Shown: positions 27,598-38,438, counted from the first letter of the stretch. The stretch is DNA of 64,000 bases from Lichina pygmaea (GCA_963422465.1 OY730172.1:2542001-2606000); one strand, 5' to 3'. Translations and numbers: made by a program. The notes: a model not told the origin generated them from the sequence alone.

Positions 27598-30030
27598 ATG
27601 GCACTTGAGAATACCTCCAGCATTGTCCATGTGGACTTGCTTCCAGAATCAGCTGCTGGGGCAATAGAGTCATCAGCATCGCGGGATCTAGTCTCCATCC
27701 TCTCTGGTTCACCCCATCTCTTTCTACAGCCACCAGAATCGCTTCATGGAGCGGCACTTCATCTGGCCAAGGAATATCTCGACCCTCTTGCATCAGCTGT
27801 CAGCTTGTCACAGCGACAGAAGCAACAGCAAGCAAGGCTCAAGCGAAAACGCGGGGAGAGCGTATCCGAAGCGCACTCGCAGGTGCTCGCTCTTAGCAAG
27901 CTTCACCTGGACGGCTTCGACATCGACCAGGTGTGGGGTCAGGCACAGATCGTCTTAACTGCGGCAGAGAAAGAGCTGGCCAGCGAGAGGTCTCTGCTTG
28001 TTGATAGGCTGCCTGAGAGCGGTGATGTTGCTTCTGCGACGAAGAGAGTGCGGAGGCGTTTGGACACCGGCGACTCAAGCAAGGTTCCTAATGTCCAACC
28101 AAAGCGAAAAACAGTCTCGTTCAATGTCGAGGACGGCGTTTCGGGTAGCAGTAACGGCGGAAATTCTTCCGGCAAGTCCGACGATGACGAGGAGCTGCTT
28201 TCGGAGGGCGGCCAATCTCTCAGTTCAGACGAGGAGGACGAACTCGATGGAGGAGAAGAAGGTCAGGACATGACGGACGATGATATCGATGGTCTGGATG
28301 ATCTGACAAAATCGGATGGCGATATCACAGATGACGACGAGGATGGAGGTCACCAACTCGTGGAAGACAAATTTGGCTTGAACGACGGCTTCTTCTCCAT
28401 CGACGAGTTTAACAAGCAGGCATTGGCCTTTGAACGTCTGGATGCAGCAGCTGGTACGGTTGATTTGGATGCTGAGGACGAAGATGATGAGATCGATTGG
28501 GGTGTCGATCCCTTGCAGACCGCGGCTTCACATGATGGCGAGTCCAAGGCAAGGCCCAGAGCTGATAAACGTCAACACGATGAATTTGACGACCTGAAAG
28601 ATCATGCCACCGACGAAGAGGAGGATGATGACGAAAACGGACCGACGTTCGGAAACATGAATCTTGACGTGGAAGATGGCGAAGACATGCTCGAAGCCGA
28701 CGGGTCAGATGCAGGCCGTCGCACTGCAGCTGTATTCGAGGACACCAACGAAATTCGATATGATGCCTTTTTCATGCCGCCAGCCAGGAAGGGCAAAAGA
28801 CAAGATAATATGCCCAAGCACCCGAGATCTGCGGTGTCGAAAGCGAGCAAGAAGCACGCGACACATACAGACACGATCGAAGACAACGTGCAGCGGACGA
28901 TTGACGCTGTTCGGAGGGACTTGTTCGACGACGACGACGAGATCTCTCAGGAAGATGAGGGTGAGGAACAAGTCTCCGGAGCTAGGGCCTCCGATCCAAA
29001 GGCCCGACTGTCAACGAACGAGCGCCGCCGAGCCAAGCTCGCAGACGAGATACGCCGACTCGAGGCGGCCAATGTAGCAAAGAAAGAGTGGGCCTTGTCC
29101 GGCGAAGCTCGTGCGGCCGATCGTCCTACCAACTCTCTGCTACAGGAGGACTTGGACTTCGAGCGAGCCGGAAAGCCGCTACCCGTCATCACGGCCGAGG
29201 TGACCGAGAGCATCGAAGAGATGATCAAGCGGCACATCCTCAGCCAGGACTTCGACGAGCTGACCCGACGGCGACCGGACGAACTGCTTGCTGCGACTGC
29301 CGTACGAAGGGGACGATTTGAGCTCGATGACAACAAAGCACAGCGGTCCTTGGCCCAGATCTACGAGGAAGAGCACATGCGTCATGCTGACCCAGAAGGT
29401 CATGTGGATCGCCGTGGCGAACAGCTGAAGAAGGAACACGCTGAGATCGAGGCTCTGTGGGCAGACGTCTGCGCCGATCTCGACGGCCTGAGCAATTGGC
29501 ACTACCGGCCGAAGCCTCCTAAGGCTGCGATCAGCATCGTCACCGACGTGCCGACAATCGCCATGGAGGACGCTCGCCCAACCGCAACGGTGGGAGGCGA
29601 CGGGAACTTGACGCGAACGTCGATGTTGGCTCCGCAAGAAATCTACACGCCTGGCAAGGACCGGTCGTCCTTGGGTGGAGGTGCAGCAGGCGGCGAAATC
29701 ATCCCGAAGAGCGGCATCCCTGTGGCAACAGAGGAGTTGAGTCGCGACCAGAAAGCACGTCGACGACGACGGGTCAAGGAACGGCTACGTAAGCAGTCGG
29801 GAACCGCAGCGGGAGCAGCTGCTTCAACGTCGCACGCCGAGACCGACAAGACGAAGAAGAAGAGGACCGGCGGGAAGGCGACGGAGAAACGGGCCATCGT
29901 CGACCAGCTCGCGAAAGGCGGCGTCAAGATCATCGGGCGGAGGGGCGAGATCACCGACACGAAGGGTAGACCCGTCGTCGGCGAGAAGGGCAACAGGGGC
30001 GTGCGAACGGCTGGAGCGCTCAAGCTGTGA
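27598..30030 (+). CDS. MPP10: U3 snoRNP protein Mpp10
   Basis: Component of the SSU processome for early 18S rRNA cleavage, acting with Imp3 and Imp4 in the nucleolus. Single exon, 810 aa from the first ATG (MALENTSSIVHVDLLPE); a GTG three codons upstream is ignored. The acidic clusters (DDDEELLSEG, DDDEDGGHQ, EEEDDDENGP), the family block EIRYDAFFMPPARKGKR, and the conserved C-half (SLLQEDLDFERAGKPLPVIT, EEMIKRHILSQDFDELTRR, DKKAQRSLAQIYEEEH-like text) are all present. The C end is basic (RRRRRVKERLRK, KKKRTGGK), fitting the nucleolus. Confidence 0.95.
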   Translation: MALENTSSIVHVDLLPESAAGAIESSASRDLVSILSGSPHLFLQPPESLHGAALHLAKEYLDPLASAVSLSQRQKQQQARLKRKRGESVSEAHSQVLALSKLHLDGFDIDQVWGQAQIVLTAAEKELASERSLLVDRLPESGDVASATKRVRRRLDTGDSSKVPNVQPKRKTVSFNVEDGVSGSSNGGNSSGKSDDDEELLSEGGQSLSSDEEDELDGGEEGQDMTDDDIDGLDDLTKSDGDITDDDEDGGHQLVEDKFGLNDGFFSIDEFNKQALAFERLDAAAGTVDLDAEDEDDEIDWGVDPLQTAASHDGESKARPRADKRQHDEFDDLKDHATDEEEDDDENGPTFGNMNLDVEDGEDMLEADGSDAGRRTAAVFEDTNEIRYDAFFMPPARKGKRQDNMPKHPRSAVSKASKKHATHTDTIEDNVQRTIDAVRRDLFDDDDEISQEDEGEEQVSGARASDPKARLSTNERRRAKLADEIRRLEAANVAKKEWALSGEARAADRPTNSLLQEDLDFERAGKPLPVITAEVTESIEEMIKRHILSQDFDELTRRRPDELLAATAVRRGRFELDDNKAQRSLAQIYEEEHMRHADPEGHVDRRGEQLKKEHAEIEALWADVCADLDGLSNWHYRPKPPKAAISIVTDVPTIAMEDARPTATVGGDGNLTRTSMLAPQEIYTPGKDRSSLGGGAAGGEIIPKSGIPVATEELSRDQKARRRRRVKERLRKQSGTAAGAAASTSHAETDKTKKKRTGGKATEKRAIVDQLAKGGVKIIGRRGEITDTKGRPVVGEKGNRGVRTAGALKL

Positions 30031-30733
30031 AGTTGCAGTGAGCAGTACCGGCATCGATGGTCAAGTACTTGTGTAGGAGAACCAGAACTCTGGAGAAGCT
30101 TTGTCCATCACTTTACATCTAGTCCCCAAGTCCACGCCTTCCCCCCGTCGCTTTGCGTGTTCTATGCTTATGCTCAGACGCTCGTCAAAACCGGCACGAA
30201 AGCATAAAACCTGTGCCATGTCACTTTGCAACCGCACCGAGAGGGTTGCTATCATGTACTGTCTTTGTGTACCTTGGTGCAACTTGTCTTTACTGGTCTT
30301 GCTTGGTAGCGTACGAGGGACAATACAGGGCCGGCTGGAGCTCTCGTAGCCTCACTCCAAGTACTTGGTTCTTTTGTAGGAACAGTCCTTTCTGGAGATG
30401 CCTGGCCATGGAGGGGGTGGATGGAGGGATTACTGAATGGATGGATGGATTGATGGATGGATGAATGAAGGAAGGGATGAGTGAAGGAATGGAGGGATGG
30501 ATGAATAGATGAACGAATGAAAAGACGGATAGGATATCATCCCATTCCATTTTCGCGCACAATGTGTACGTAACGTACTTCGTCGAGGTATGACCAGATC
30601 CACTCCAAGCACAAACTCTCTTCTCCCTTAAGGTAGATACTGTAGACAAGACATGCCTTTGCCAGCTTGCTTCCCTGCGAAGGAGACATTGACTCCCCTT
30701 GAAACCCCCCGTGCTCATGCAACGCCGGGGTCG
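30031..30733. other. Intergenic with an ATGG-type minisatellite
   Basis: No gene seen. From about 30411 to 30520 runs an imperfect ATGG/ATGA repeat. The reverse-strand frames over it are repeat translations. Confidence 0.6.
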
Positions 30734-30868
30734 TGTTGGAGTTGAGCGATCTGCAACGTCATACCACGTGACTTACAGAAGGGCGCTAACCCTAGATTGG
30801 GAAGAAGGGTTTTCTCAGTACATCCTATTGAATACAAGATCCTGTACCGACACTCGATTATCCCAACA
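30734..30868 (+). mobile_element. Diverged solo LTR of the Copia family (135 bp)
   Basis: TGTTGGAGTTGAGCGATC at the left and ATTATCCCAACA at the right, flanked by GGTCG on both sides (30729-30733 and 30869-30873). It is the reverse complement of the 192-bp LTRs at 33902 and 37180, shorter and older-looking than them. Confidence 0.9.
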
Positions 30869-33711
30869 GGTCGGAGCCAGCGTTTGAGTCATGTGATGTG
30901 TAGCGTAGTGCGGGGAAATACCAAATCTAACCAGTTGGCCAGCACCCAGGTATCCATATTGTAGGAGGATCAGAAATGCAAAGTGAAGAAGCAGATCTGT
31001 CTATGTGGTTGGAAACCCTTGAATATAGCACTCTTTTCGCGACTTTGAGAGAAGAGCCGTGCAGCCTCAGCCAAGTCACCCAGTAGGGCTGTTAGCCCAG
31101 CACCGGATATGAGTGCAAACACCGGGGAGATGGTATGGTGTCATGTTGCGATATCCCACGATCTCACCGATTGCTGACCCTTATTCCCTAGCCTACCGAG
31201 GAGAGTTATGGTCTATTTGAGCTGACCACGGAGGAAGTGAATTACGCTATCGAGTTAAGGGAGTCCCAAAAACTTGTTCTTGACCAAGTGCTGACGGCTG
31301 CAGCATTATCGCTGTCCACGGACTTGGAGGGCACTGGAAAAAGACATGGACCGATGACAACAAAGCCTTTTGGCTTCAGGACTTCCTGCCATCACAGCTG
31401 CCTCAAGCAAGGATCATGTCATACGGCTACAACGCCACAGTTGCCTTCAGCAAAGCTGTTACGGACGTGAACGATGAGGCAGCTATCCTTCTTAATTGGC
31501 TTGATGGGGAACGTCAGAAACAAGATCAGATGAACAGACCTATCATCTTCATTTCGCACAGCCTTGGAGGCATTGTAGTGAAGAAAGTAGGTATCCTGTT
31601 GCACGGAGTAGTAGTACATGCTTACTGGTTAAGGCGTTAATCCTCGCGCATGAACGATCCAACCAGTATGCAAACATACTCACCAGTACACGAGGGCTGG
31701 TCTTCTTTGGAGTGCCTCATCGCGGTTCTGATATTGCGAGTGTGGGTGAATCGGCTGCGAACCTTCTCGAGGGGCTCCAGCTCGGATTCGGTACAAATGC
31801 TCGTTTTGTGGAGGCACTCAGGAGAAACTCCGACACCTTGGCCGACATCTCGCGACAGTTCACAGAACGTGGTGCTTATATCCCAATCTGGACGTTTTAT
31901 GAGACTGATAGGCTTGGGAATCAGCTGGTATTATTTTCCACGTGGCGTATTAACGCATGTTTTACTGACATGATAAAGGTCGTGGATAGAGATTCTGCGT
32001 GTCTGAATCTTCCAAACAAGATCGCAGTCGGTGTTGCTGGTGCAAACCACAGATATGTTTGCAAATTTAGCCACCTCGACAGCCAGAAGTATAAACCAGT
32101 ATGGAGGGCCATCAAGAAGCTTGTCGAAACAGCACTCACGGATCCAAATGACTGTACATATCCCTAGACTTACATCGTATACTCTAGAACTAATGCTTAT
32201 ATTAGCTTTAGCGTCTCCATCGCAAACCTCGTGCTTCTCAGTGGTCTTTGAGAGGGACCGAAAATTCGTCGGCCGAGAAGACATCATAGATAAGATTAGC
32301 GAAAAGTTCGAGGTCTGTAGGCGTGTTGTGTTGGCTGGTATCGGCGGAGTTGGATGAGATTACATGAAGTTCAATGAGTGGATATGGACTGACACAACTG
32401 CTAGGAAATCTCAGATTGCTATCGAGTACTGCTATCAATTCCGAGTTCAGCACCCTGAAAGTCACGTCTTCTGGATACATGCCAGCTCTGTCTCCAGGAT
32501 ATCTCAAGCATACAAGGATATTGCAAGGGAGCTCAGTTTGCCTGGTTGGGACGACCCAAAGGTTGACATGTTCCGACTGGTCTCAGAGTCTCTGAGCAGG
32601 GATGCATATGGGTCTTGGCTGGTACTGTTGGACAATGCTGATGATGAGGACACTTTCTTCGACATGAAGGCAAGTTCGTCAGTGGTCGATAGCGAGGAAG
32701 CACCACCGCTAGTCGATTACCTTCCTCGCAGTCTGAAGGGGTACATCATAATCACAACAAGAGATAAGCGGGTCGGGGAAAGGTTGACGGACAGAGAGGA
32801 ACCCATCACTGTCAACCCCATGGCTGAGCGGGAAGCCGAACAGCTTCTGCAGTCAAAGGTGGCCCAAGCGAGCAGACCCGACCAGACCAAGCTTAAAAAG
32901 CTTCTTGAGGCCTTAGAATATCTACCCCTCGCAATCACTCAAGCGGCGGCGTACATAGTCGAAAACACTATCACTGTTGAAGAGTATCTCGAGACTCTGT
33001 TGGAAGAAGATTCTGGCCTACAAGATCTGTTGGACCAAGACTTGCCAGACCACAGGAGGGATTCAAGGGGCCAGAATTCAGTCATTCGGACATGGAAAGT
33101 GGCATTCGATCAGATAAAGAGCAAAAAGCCATGTGCGGCTGAGATCCTATCCCTCATGGCCGTCTTGGATCGACAAGGGATTCCGAAATTCCTTCTCCGC
33201 GGAGATAGTGGGGCTGTTGAACTCACAACCGCCCTTGGAACACTGCAGGCCTTCTCTCTCATCAGAGCGGAGGTAGGAGGAAAGAGCTTTGAGGTCCATC
33301 AACTTGTGCAAATGGCGACTCAACAATGGCTGAAACATGAAGGTAGCCTGGCTAGCTGGCAAGAAGAGTCCCTGAAGGCATTGTCAGCTGTGTTCCCTTC
33401 TGGAAAGTATGAAACCTGGACCACATGTGTTGCGGTCCGTACCGTACCGTCCTATCCGAGTATAGGATGAGGCGAGATGCGGAAGGCGGGTTGGTTCTCG
33501 CAGGAGAGGAGTGTCAAGGAGCGTGAAGGGGTTTGGTGGAACGTGGTGGTGGTGACACCTGATCAGTGGCTTCGTACAAGATTGTATTGAAGTAGATCTA
33601 GTTGTCTGGATCACAACATGAGTTGAAGACGATCGTTCCATAAGGGAACTATCGCCGGACTATATAGTGCTGGCCTGTCGAGACGATCGAGATTGTCTCG
33701 ACAGTCTCGAC

Positions 33712-33894
33712 GTCGAGACGGGTGAGATTGTCTCGACGGTCCCACCATGTTATGCACCCTGCGTCGAGACTGGTGAGATTGTCTCGATGCTTCATGCACG
33801 CTGCGTCGAGACTGGTGAGGCTGTCTCGATGCTTCCTGCATCCTGCATCGAGACTGGTGAGATTGTCTCGATGCTTCATGCATGCTGCGTCGAG
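33712..33894. repeat. 42-bp tandem repeats within the outer LTR
   Basis: Four units beginning GTCGAGACTGGTGAGATTG (33712, 33763, 33805, 33847; first unit longer) and the start of a fifth at 33889. Each contains the inner mirror GTCGAGAC / GTCTCGAT. Part of the family B LTR, not CRISPR. Confidence 0.9.
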
Positions 33895-33901
33895 CCGCCC
33901 G

Positions 33902-36900
33902 TGTTGGGATAATCGGTGTCGGTGACACTTCGGAATGACGAGGCACTTAGAAGACAATAGGATCTTGTATTCAATAGGATGTACTAAGACATTCGTCTAC
34001 AATGAAAAATGAGAAAACCCTTCTTCCCAATCTAGGGTTAGCGCCCTTCTGTAAGTCACGTGGTATGACGTTGCAGATCGCCCAACTTCAACACCCCCCC
34101 TCGAGCTGCACCTCCACTCGAGCTGCACCTCCACTTTGCAATTTAGCTCTCCAAGGTGAGTATGTAGGCCCACCGTCCTCTGCTGCTTCCGTTAGCTGAC
34201 ATCTCGTCTACTGTGTCAGACCAAGTCCCTGCAGCTTCTCCTTCCGTGCCTGAATGCTGAGTGGCTCGTCCGCGAGCATTTCCGCAGAAGGCACGTATCC
34301 GACCTCGGAATCGTCGGTACGGACACCGATTCTTCTGTTGCGAAGGCACCTTCCTTTGCCTTCCCTGTTGCCTTGCGGATCCGCGTACTCCGCCTCGCTG
34401 GCTCTGTTTCCTGTGCCCTTTCGGACCCTTCCTTCGTGGCCTTGCCTGTGGCCCTGTTCTCTTGTGGACCTCTTTCAGGCTCCACACGACCTCTTCCTTC
34501 GGACTCGTTCGACTCCTGAGCTCCTTCCTCAGGTGCTTCAGCTGGTCCTTCAGCCACTCCTTGTCGGGGCTGCCAAGGTGAGTCTTCCGTCCCTTCCGCG
34601 TCGTATCTTACTGACTCTTCGTCACTGTCTTCTTCGTCCGGTTCGTCCGACCGATCAGGTACGCCTTGCACCTGTCTCTCTCTCCTTTGCTCGGGCACTG
34701 AGGTGACCTGTGGCCACCCCCCCTCAATGCTGTGCTCGGGCCCTGAGGTGACCCGTGGCCACCCCCCCTCAATGCTGACCTTCTCCTTAGGTCGCACCTG
34801 CGCTCGTTGTCCCACGATCTCTTCCATGAATCGTACGGACGCTGCAGCCGCAATCTTCTTCGTCTCCGGGTTCCATACCAGGTAAATGTGATTACCCCGG
34901 TACCCCACCATTACTCCTTTCCAGGCCAGTTGATCTAACTTCTTCCTCTTCTCCTTCGGTATATGCACGTATGCGACACACCCAAAGGCTCTCAGATGGC
35001 CTGCGTTGACGGTCCGTCCCGTCCATTCTCCTTCCGGCAAGTCCTTCCTGTCCCCGTGTGGCAGCTTGTTGTCCAGGTACGCTGACGTCTGGGCTGCTAC
35101 GGGCCACAGCTGCATCGGCAGCTCCGCGTCCGCCAACATCGCTTTCACCCGACCGATAATCGTTCGGTTATACCGCTCGGCAACCTCGTTTTGCTGTGGG
35201 TTGTACGGCACGGTGGGTTCTTCTCTTACTCCCTCTGGCTTCAGACGCTTCAAGTACTGACTGATGTATTCTTTGGCGTTGTCACACCGTATCCTGCACA
35301 GCTTCTCGCCGGATTCCCGTTCCACCATGGCTTTCCAGCTGCCAAAAGCGACGGGTAGCTCACTCCTGAGCTTCATGGGATACACCCACGTCATCCGGGT
35401 CCAGTCATCAATCATCGTCAGCAGGTACCGTGATCCGTCGTACCCTTCATCTTGCAGAGGTCCGCACACATCGGTGTGCACCAGTTCGAGCTTTCTTGTC
35501 GTTGTTGCTTCAGCCTTCTTCCGGAGAGTCTTCTGCATTTTGGCTAATATGCAGTCCTCACAGTTCTCGACTTCCTCCTCATCGTACTCGAACCCTTCGA
35601 GTTTGCCGGTGAGTGCTGCCCTCTTCATGACAGCCTTGCTTGCATGCCCTAGCCTCCGGTGCCAGGTCTTCTTCTTCGCGTCTGCAGGACTCTCCTGTCC
35701 TGCCCCGCCGGTCGGGCTCTCCTGTCCCGTCGCGAGGACTACCTCGCCATTTGCCTTCAAGTGGTACGTGCCCTTTTCTCTTCTGGCCGTTACCCTTCCT
35801 CTGCCATTCTTTATTATGGCCATCTCCCCATTCTTTGTTGTTGTCTCGAACCCCTTCTTGTCCAGATCTGAAACTGACATCAAGTTGGCAGTCAATCCAG
35901 GTACGTACAGCACTCCTGTGACTGTCGCAACACCGCTCTGCTGGTTGAACCGGGTCCGTACAGTTCCTACACCTTTGATCGCAAGCCTGTCTCCGTTGGC
36001 TACTGACAGGTGGCCTCCCATGGGTTTCAACTCAACGAATAGTCCGAGATCCCAGCTCATGTGTCGGGTCGCACCGCTGTCAACGATCCAATCGCTCGTC
36101 CGTGGTTCCCCGATCACCAGCTCCGGTACAAGGCAAGTGAGGTAGGTCTTCTCTCCTTCCTCATCCTCCCGGTACGTTGCCGCTCTTGCCTTCTCCCCTC
36201 TCTTCCTGGGTTTCACCGGGGGTTCGTCCTCCAATGGGGTTCCGTCTGCTGACCGTGTCGCGAAACATTCAGACTTCCTGTGCTCTGTCCGGTCACACCG
36301 GAAGCACTTCATGTCCTTTCCGTCTCGTCGGCCCTTGCTCCGTCCTTTGCCCTCTTTACGGACAGCCAGTGCCTGCTCCGCTTCTCCCTTGACGATCCGT
36401 GCCTCTTCTCCTGCTAACTTCTGCAGGACCTTGTCCAGTTCGTCGATCTGATCCGTCGTTATGAGGATCTTCTTCATGGTATCGTACTCTGGCGTCAACG
36501 ACTCTAGGAGCAGGATCACTAATGTCTTTTCCGGCAGTTTCAGCGTCGAGTCGTAGCTCTCTATTTCGGCATTGAGCACACGGATCCTCGACCCTCTCTC
36601 TTCTATCGTTCGGCCGAGTTCATTCGAAAACAGCTGTACCATCGCGTTGTGCAGCTTCTCGTTGTTCGGCCGTTCGTGGATCCCTTTCAGGGTCTTCCAG
36701 ATGTGGTAGGGGTGCTCGATCCGTCGGACGTGCTTTTGCTGCTCTTCACTAATTGACGACAGTATGATGTCTGCTGCCTTTCCTTCTTCTGCCTTGCTAT
36801 CCTGCCACTCCTTTGTGGCCTCAATCCGTTGAGCTTTGGATCCTGTTGCTGCTGATGTTTGGGCAGGCTTCATCTCTGACTCTTCTGGCTCTACAAGGAC

Positions 36901-37371
36901 GGTGTGCCAGACTCTTGCGGCCAATAGCCGCATCCTGATAACTTGTGCCCAGTCTTCATAGTTCTCTGGGCCCCGGAGCAGGACCTTCCTGCCCCGTTCC
37001 TTCTTGTCTTCCATCCTATTGGCTTGCCTTCTGCTAACGTCGTGGCTAGCCCTTCCTTACGGCCTTTTCCTCTAGGCCCTTCTTTGCAGCCTTTTCCTCT
37101 AGGCTCTTCTTCTCCTCTTCTTCTTCGACTTCTTCACAGTCGATTCAACCTCGTCAGCGGGATTCCCGGGCTCATAACCTGTTGGGATAATCGGTGTCGG
37201 TGACACTTCGGAATGACGAGGCACTTAGAAGACAATAGGATCTTGTATTCAATAGGATGTACTAAGACATTCGTCTACAATGAAAAATGAGAAAACCCTT
37301 CTTCCCAATCTAGGGTTAGCGCCCTTCTGTAAGTCACGTGGTATGACGTTGCAGATCGCCCAACTTCAACA
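33902..37371 (-). mobile_element. Copia-superfamily LTR element, copy 1 (3470 bp)
   Basis: Two identical 192-bp LTRs (33902-34093 and 37180-37371, TGTTGGGATAATCG...TTCAACA) with target duplication GCCCG (33897-33901 and 37372-37376). Coding strand is minus. Primer site 37165-37179 matches the anticodon arm of initiator tRNA-Met; a purine tract (GAGGGGGGG) lies inside the 3' LTR. Parts seen: gag, zinc knuckle, protease, integrase; no RT-RNase H region is recognised, so it looks non-autonomous. Its ends are whole and the frame is open. Identical LTRs mean a very young insertion. It lies within the family B LTR. Confidence 0.95.
34216..37014 (-). CDS. Gag-protease-integrase polyprotein of Copia copy 1
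   Basis: One open frame, 932 aa. In order: a gag domain of the UBN2 kind, a CCHC knuckle region, aspartic protease with DSGATRHMS, the GAG-pre-integrase block (WHRRLGHASKAVMKRA), and the integrase core (VHTDVCGPL, MIDDWTRMTWVYPMK). The tail is acidic and then basic (RSTRIRKATGKA), a text that in Copia elements usually precedes the reverse transcriptase. Fossil element; coding state described only in general. Confidence 0.92.
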   Translation of the reverse strand: MEDKKERGRKVLLRGPENYEDWAQVIRMRLLAARVWHTVLVEPEESEMKPAQTSAATGSKAQRIEATKEWQDSKAEEGKAADIILSSISEEQQKHVRRIEHPYHIWKTLKGIHERPNNEKLHNAMVQLFSNELGRTIEERGSRIRVLNAEIESYDSTLKLPEKTLVILLLESLTPEYDTMKKILITTDQIDELDKVLQKLAGEEARIVKGEAEQALAVRKEGKGRSKGRRDGKDMKCFRCDRTEHRKSECFATRSADGTPLEDEPPVKPRKRGEKARAATYREDEEGEKTYLTCLVPELVIGEPRTSDWIVDSGATRHMSWDLGLFVELKPMGGHLSVANGDRLAIKGVGTVRTRFNQQSGVATVTGVLYVPGLTANLMSVSDLDKKGFETTTKNGEMAIIKNGRGRVTARREKGTYHLKANGEVVLATGQESPTGGAGQESPADAKKKTWHRRLGHASKAVMKRAALTGKLEGFEYDEEEVENCEDCILAKMQKTLRKKAEATTTRKLELVHTDVCGPLQDEGYDGSRYLLTMIDDWTRMTWVYPMKLRSELPVAFGSWKAMVERESGEKLCRIRCDNAKEYISQYLKRLKPEGVREEPTVPYNPQQNEVAERYNRTIIGRVKAMLADAELPMQLWPVAAQTSAYLDNKLPHGDRKDLPEGEWTGRTVNAGHLRAFGCVAYVHIPKEKRKKLDQLAWKGVMVGYRGNHIYLVWNPETKKIAAAASVRFMEEIVGQRAQVRPKEKVSIEGGWPRVTSGPEHSIEGGWPQVTSVPEQRRERQVQGVPDRSDEPDEEDSDEESVRYDAEGTEDSPWQPRQGVAEGPAEAPEEGAQESNESEGRGRVEPERGPQENRATGKATKEGSERAQETEPARRSTRIRKATGKAKEGAFATEESVSVPTIPRSDTCLLRKCSRTSHSAFRHGRRSCRDLV

Positions 37372-38438
37372 GCCCGTGTGTGTCTCGACAGTCACGTGAC
37401 CCCTTGTTGGTTGGTCACTTGACTTCCATGGTGTCCTCTTGCCTGGCCCGCGGCCTGATTGCCTATAAATGAGTGGCTCCCATCCCAGGGGTCGTAACAA
37501 CATGCAAGATGTTGTCTCCGCATGTAGAAGCTGTGGTTTGATACACCTTCAAATCCGACTTGAATCAGCTGCAGTATGCAGAGCTTCTCGGAGATATATC
37601 TATCTACTATCAGAATCAGGGACAGTACAGTCTTGCCCATGAAAGATGCTGGAGTGCTCTTTCAATACAGAGAAGTTTACTGGGTTCTGAGCACCCAGAC
37701 ACACTGTCCAGCATAAACAATCTTGCACTAGTGCTTGACAACCAGGGCAAGTATGAGATGGCTGAGGAAATGTTGGAACAGACACTGGAGCTCCGCAAGA
37801 AAGTGCTGGGTCCTGAGCACCCAGAAACACTGAAGAGCATGAACAATCTTGCACTAGTGCTTTACAGCCAGGACAAGTACAAGATGGCTGAAGAGATATA
37901 TCAGCAGACACTGGAGCTCCGCAAGAAAGTGCTGGGCCCTGAGCACCCAGAAACACTGAACAGCATGAGAAACCTTGTGATTGTGCTCGGCAATCAAGGC
38001 AAGCATGTGGAGGCTGAAGAGATCCATCAGCATCTGCTGGAACTCTGTCAGAAGGTGCAGGACTCCAAGCAGCCAGACACGCTGACAACATCGACAACCT
38101 CGGGGGGGAGTCATCGGAAAGTCAGAAATGAAGCTCATCATGTTGCCTGTCTTCAGAATTTGACATGTCAATGAAATTCGCTCGCTTTGTGTCTCGATAG
38201 CAGTAGCAAACCCCCCGACCAACGACCATCACTGTCAGAGCGCTTGCTAGGACCTGCCATGGCAGGGCACCCGTGCTCTCTCTCTCTCCCGCCACACCAC
38301 GGGGTGGCGGCCCCCGTGCTCGTGTAACCCCCGTGCTCACACAGGAAAATAGTACGCGGTGCTGCAAAATGCAGTGAAGACGAGAACTTGTAGAGAAACA
38401 AGAAGATGTAGAAAGCCGGAAACGTGTGAGGGAAACCG

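Larger units (their letters stand above)
33428..37499. mobile_element. Outer solo LTR, family B (about 597 bp without its nested insert)
   Basis: Starts TGTTGCGGTCCGTACC and ends GGGGTCGTAACA, flanked by ACATG at 33423-33427 and 37500-37504. It interrupts the NLR gene. A Copia element (33902-37371) has inserted into it, so this LTR is the older of the two. Left piece 33428-33901, right piece 37377-37499. No coding region was found, hence a solo LTR; superfamily not determined. Confidence 0.85.
31109..38174 (+). pseudogene. NLR (STAND) gene: lipase-like, NB-ARC and TPR domains, disrupted
   Basis: Host gene of the fungal NLR class (nonself recognition and cell-death control in studied fungi). 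Exons: 31109-31132, 31192-31253, 31304-31586, 31634-31927, 31979-32153, 32212-32353, 32405-33427, then 37505-38174 after an LTR insertion. N-domain: alpha/beta-hydrolase of the SesB-like kind (IIAVHGLGGHWKKTW; nucleophile elbow SHSLGG; VFFGVPHRGSDIA). NB-ARC: FVGREDIID, P-loop GIGGVGKSQ split by an intron, LVLLDNADD, YIIITTRDKR, YLPLAITQAAAYI. C-part: kinesin-light-chain-like TPRs, about 42 residues each (LGPEHPETLKSMNNLALVL). Damage: the donor before the P-loop intron is AT instead of GT, the LTR lies in codon TGC, and a TGA stands at 37539 where CGA would fit. Removing the insertion and one ACATG copy joins WTTC and KMLSPHVEAVV in frame. Confidence 0.88.

Noticed and set aside
30290-30722. 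Minus-strand frame with Ser-Ile-His-Pro repeats
   Set aside because: Translation of the ATGG/ATGA minisatellite.
33712-33894. Regularly spaced repeats resembling a CRISPR array
   Set aside because: The units are contiguous tandem repeats without unique spacers, in a eukaryotic LTR.
35264-36145. Plus-strand frame of 293 residues (also at 51602)
   Set aside because: Antisense of the Copia integrase/protease region, present in both copies for that reason.
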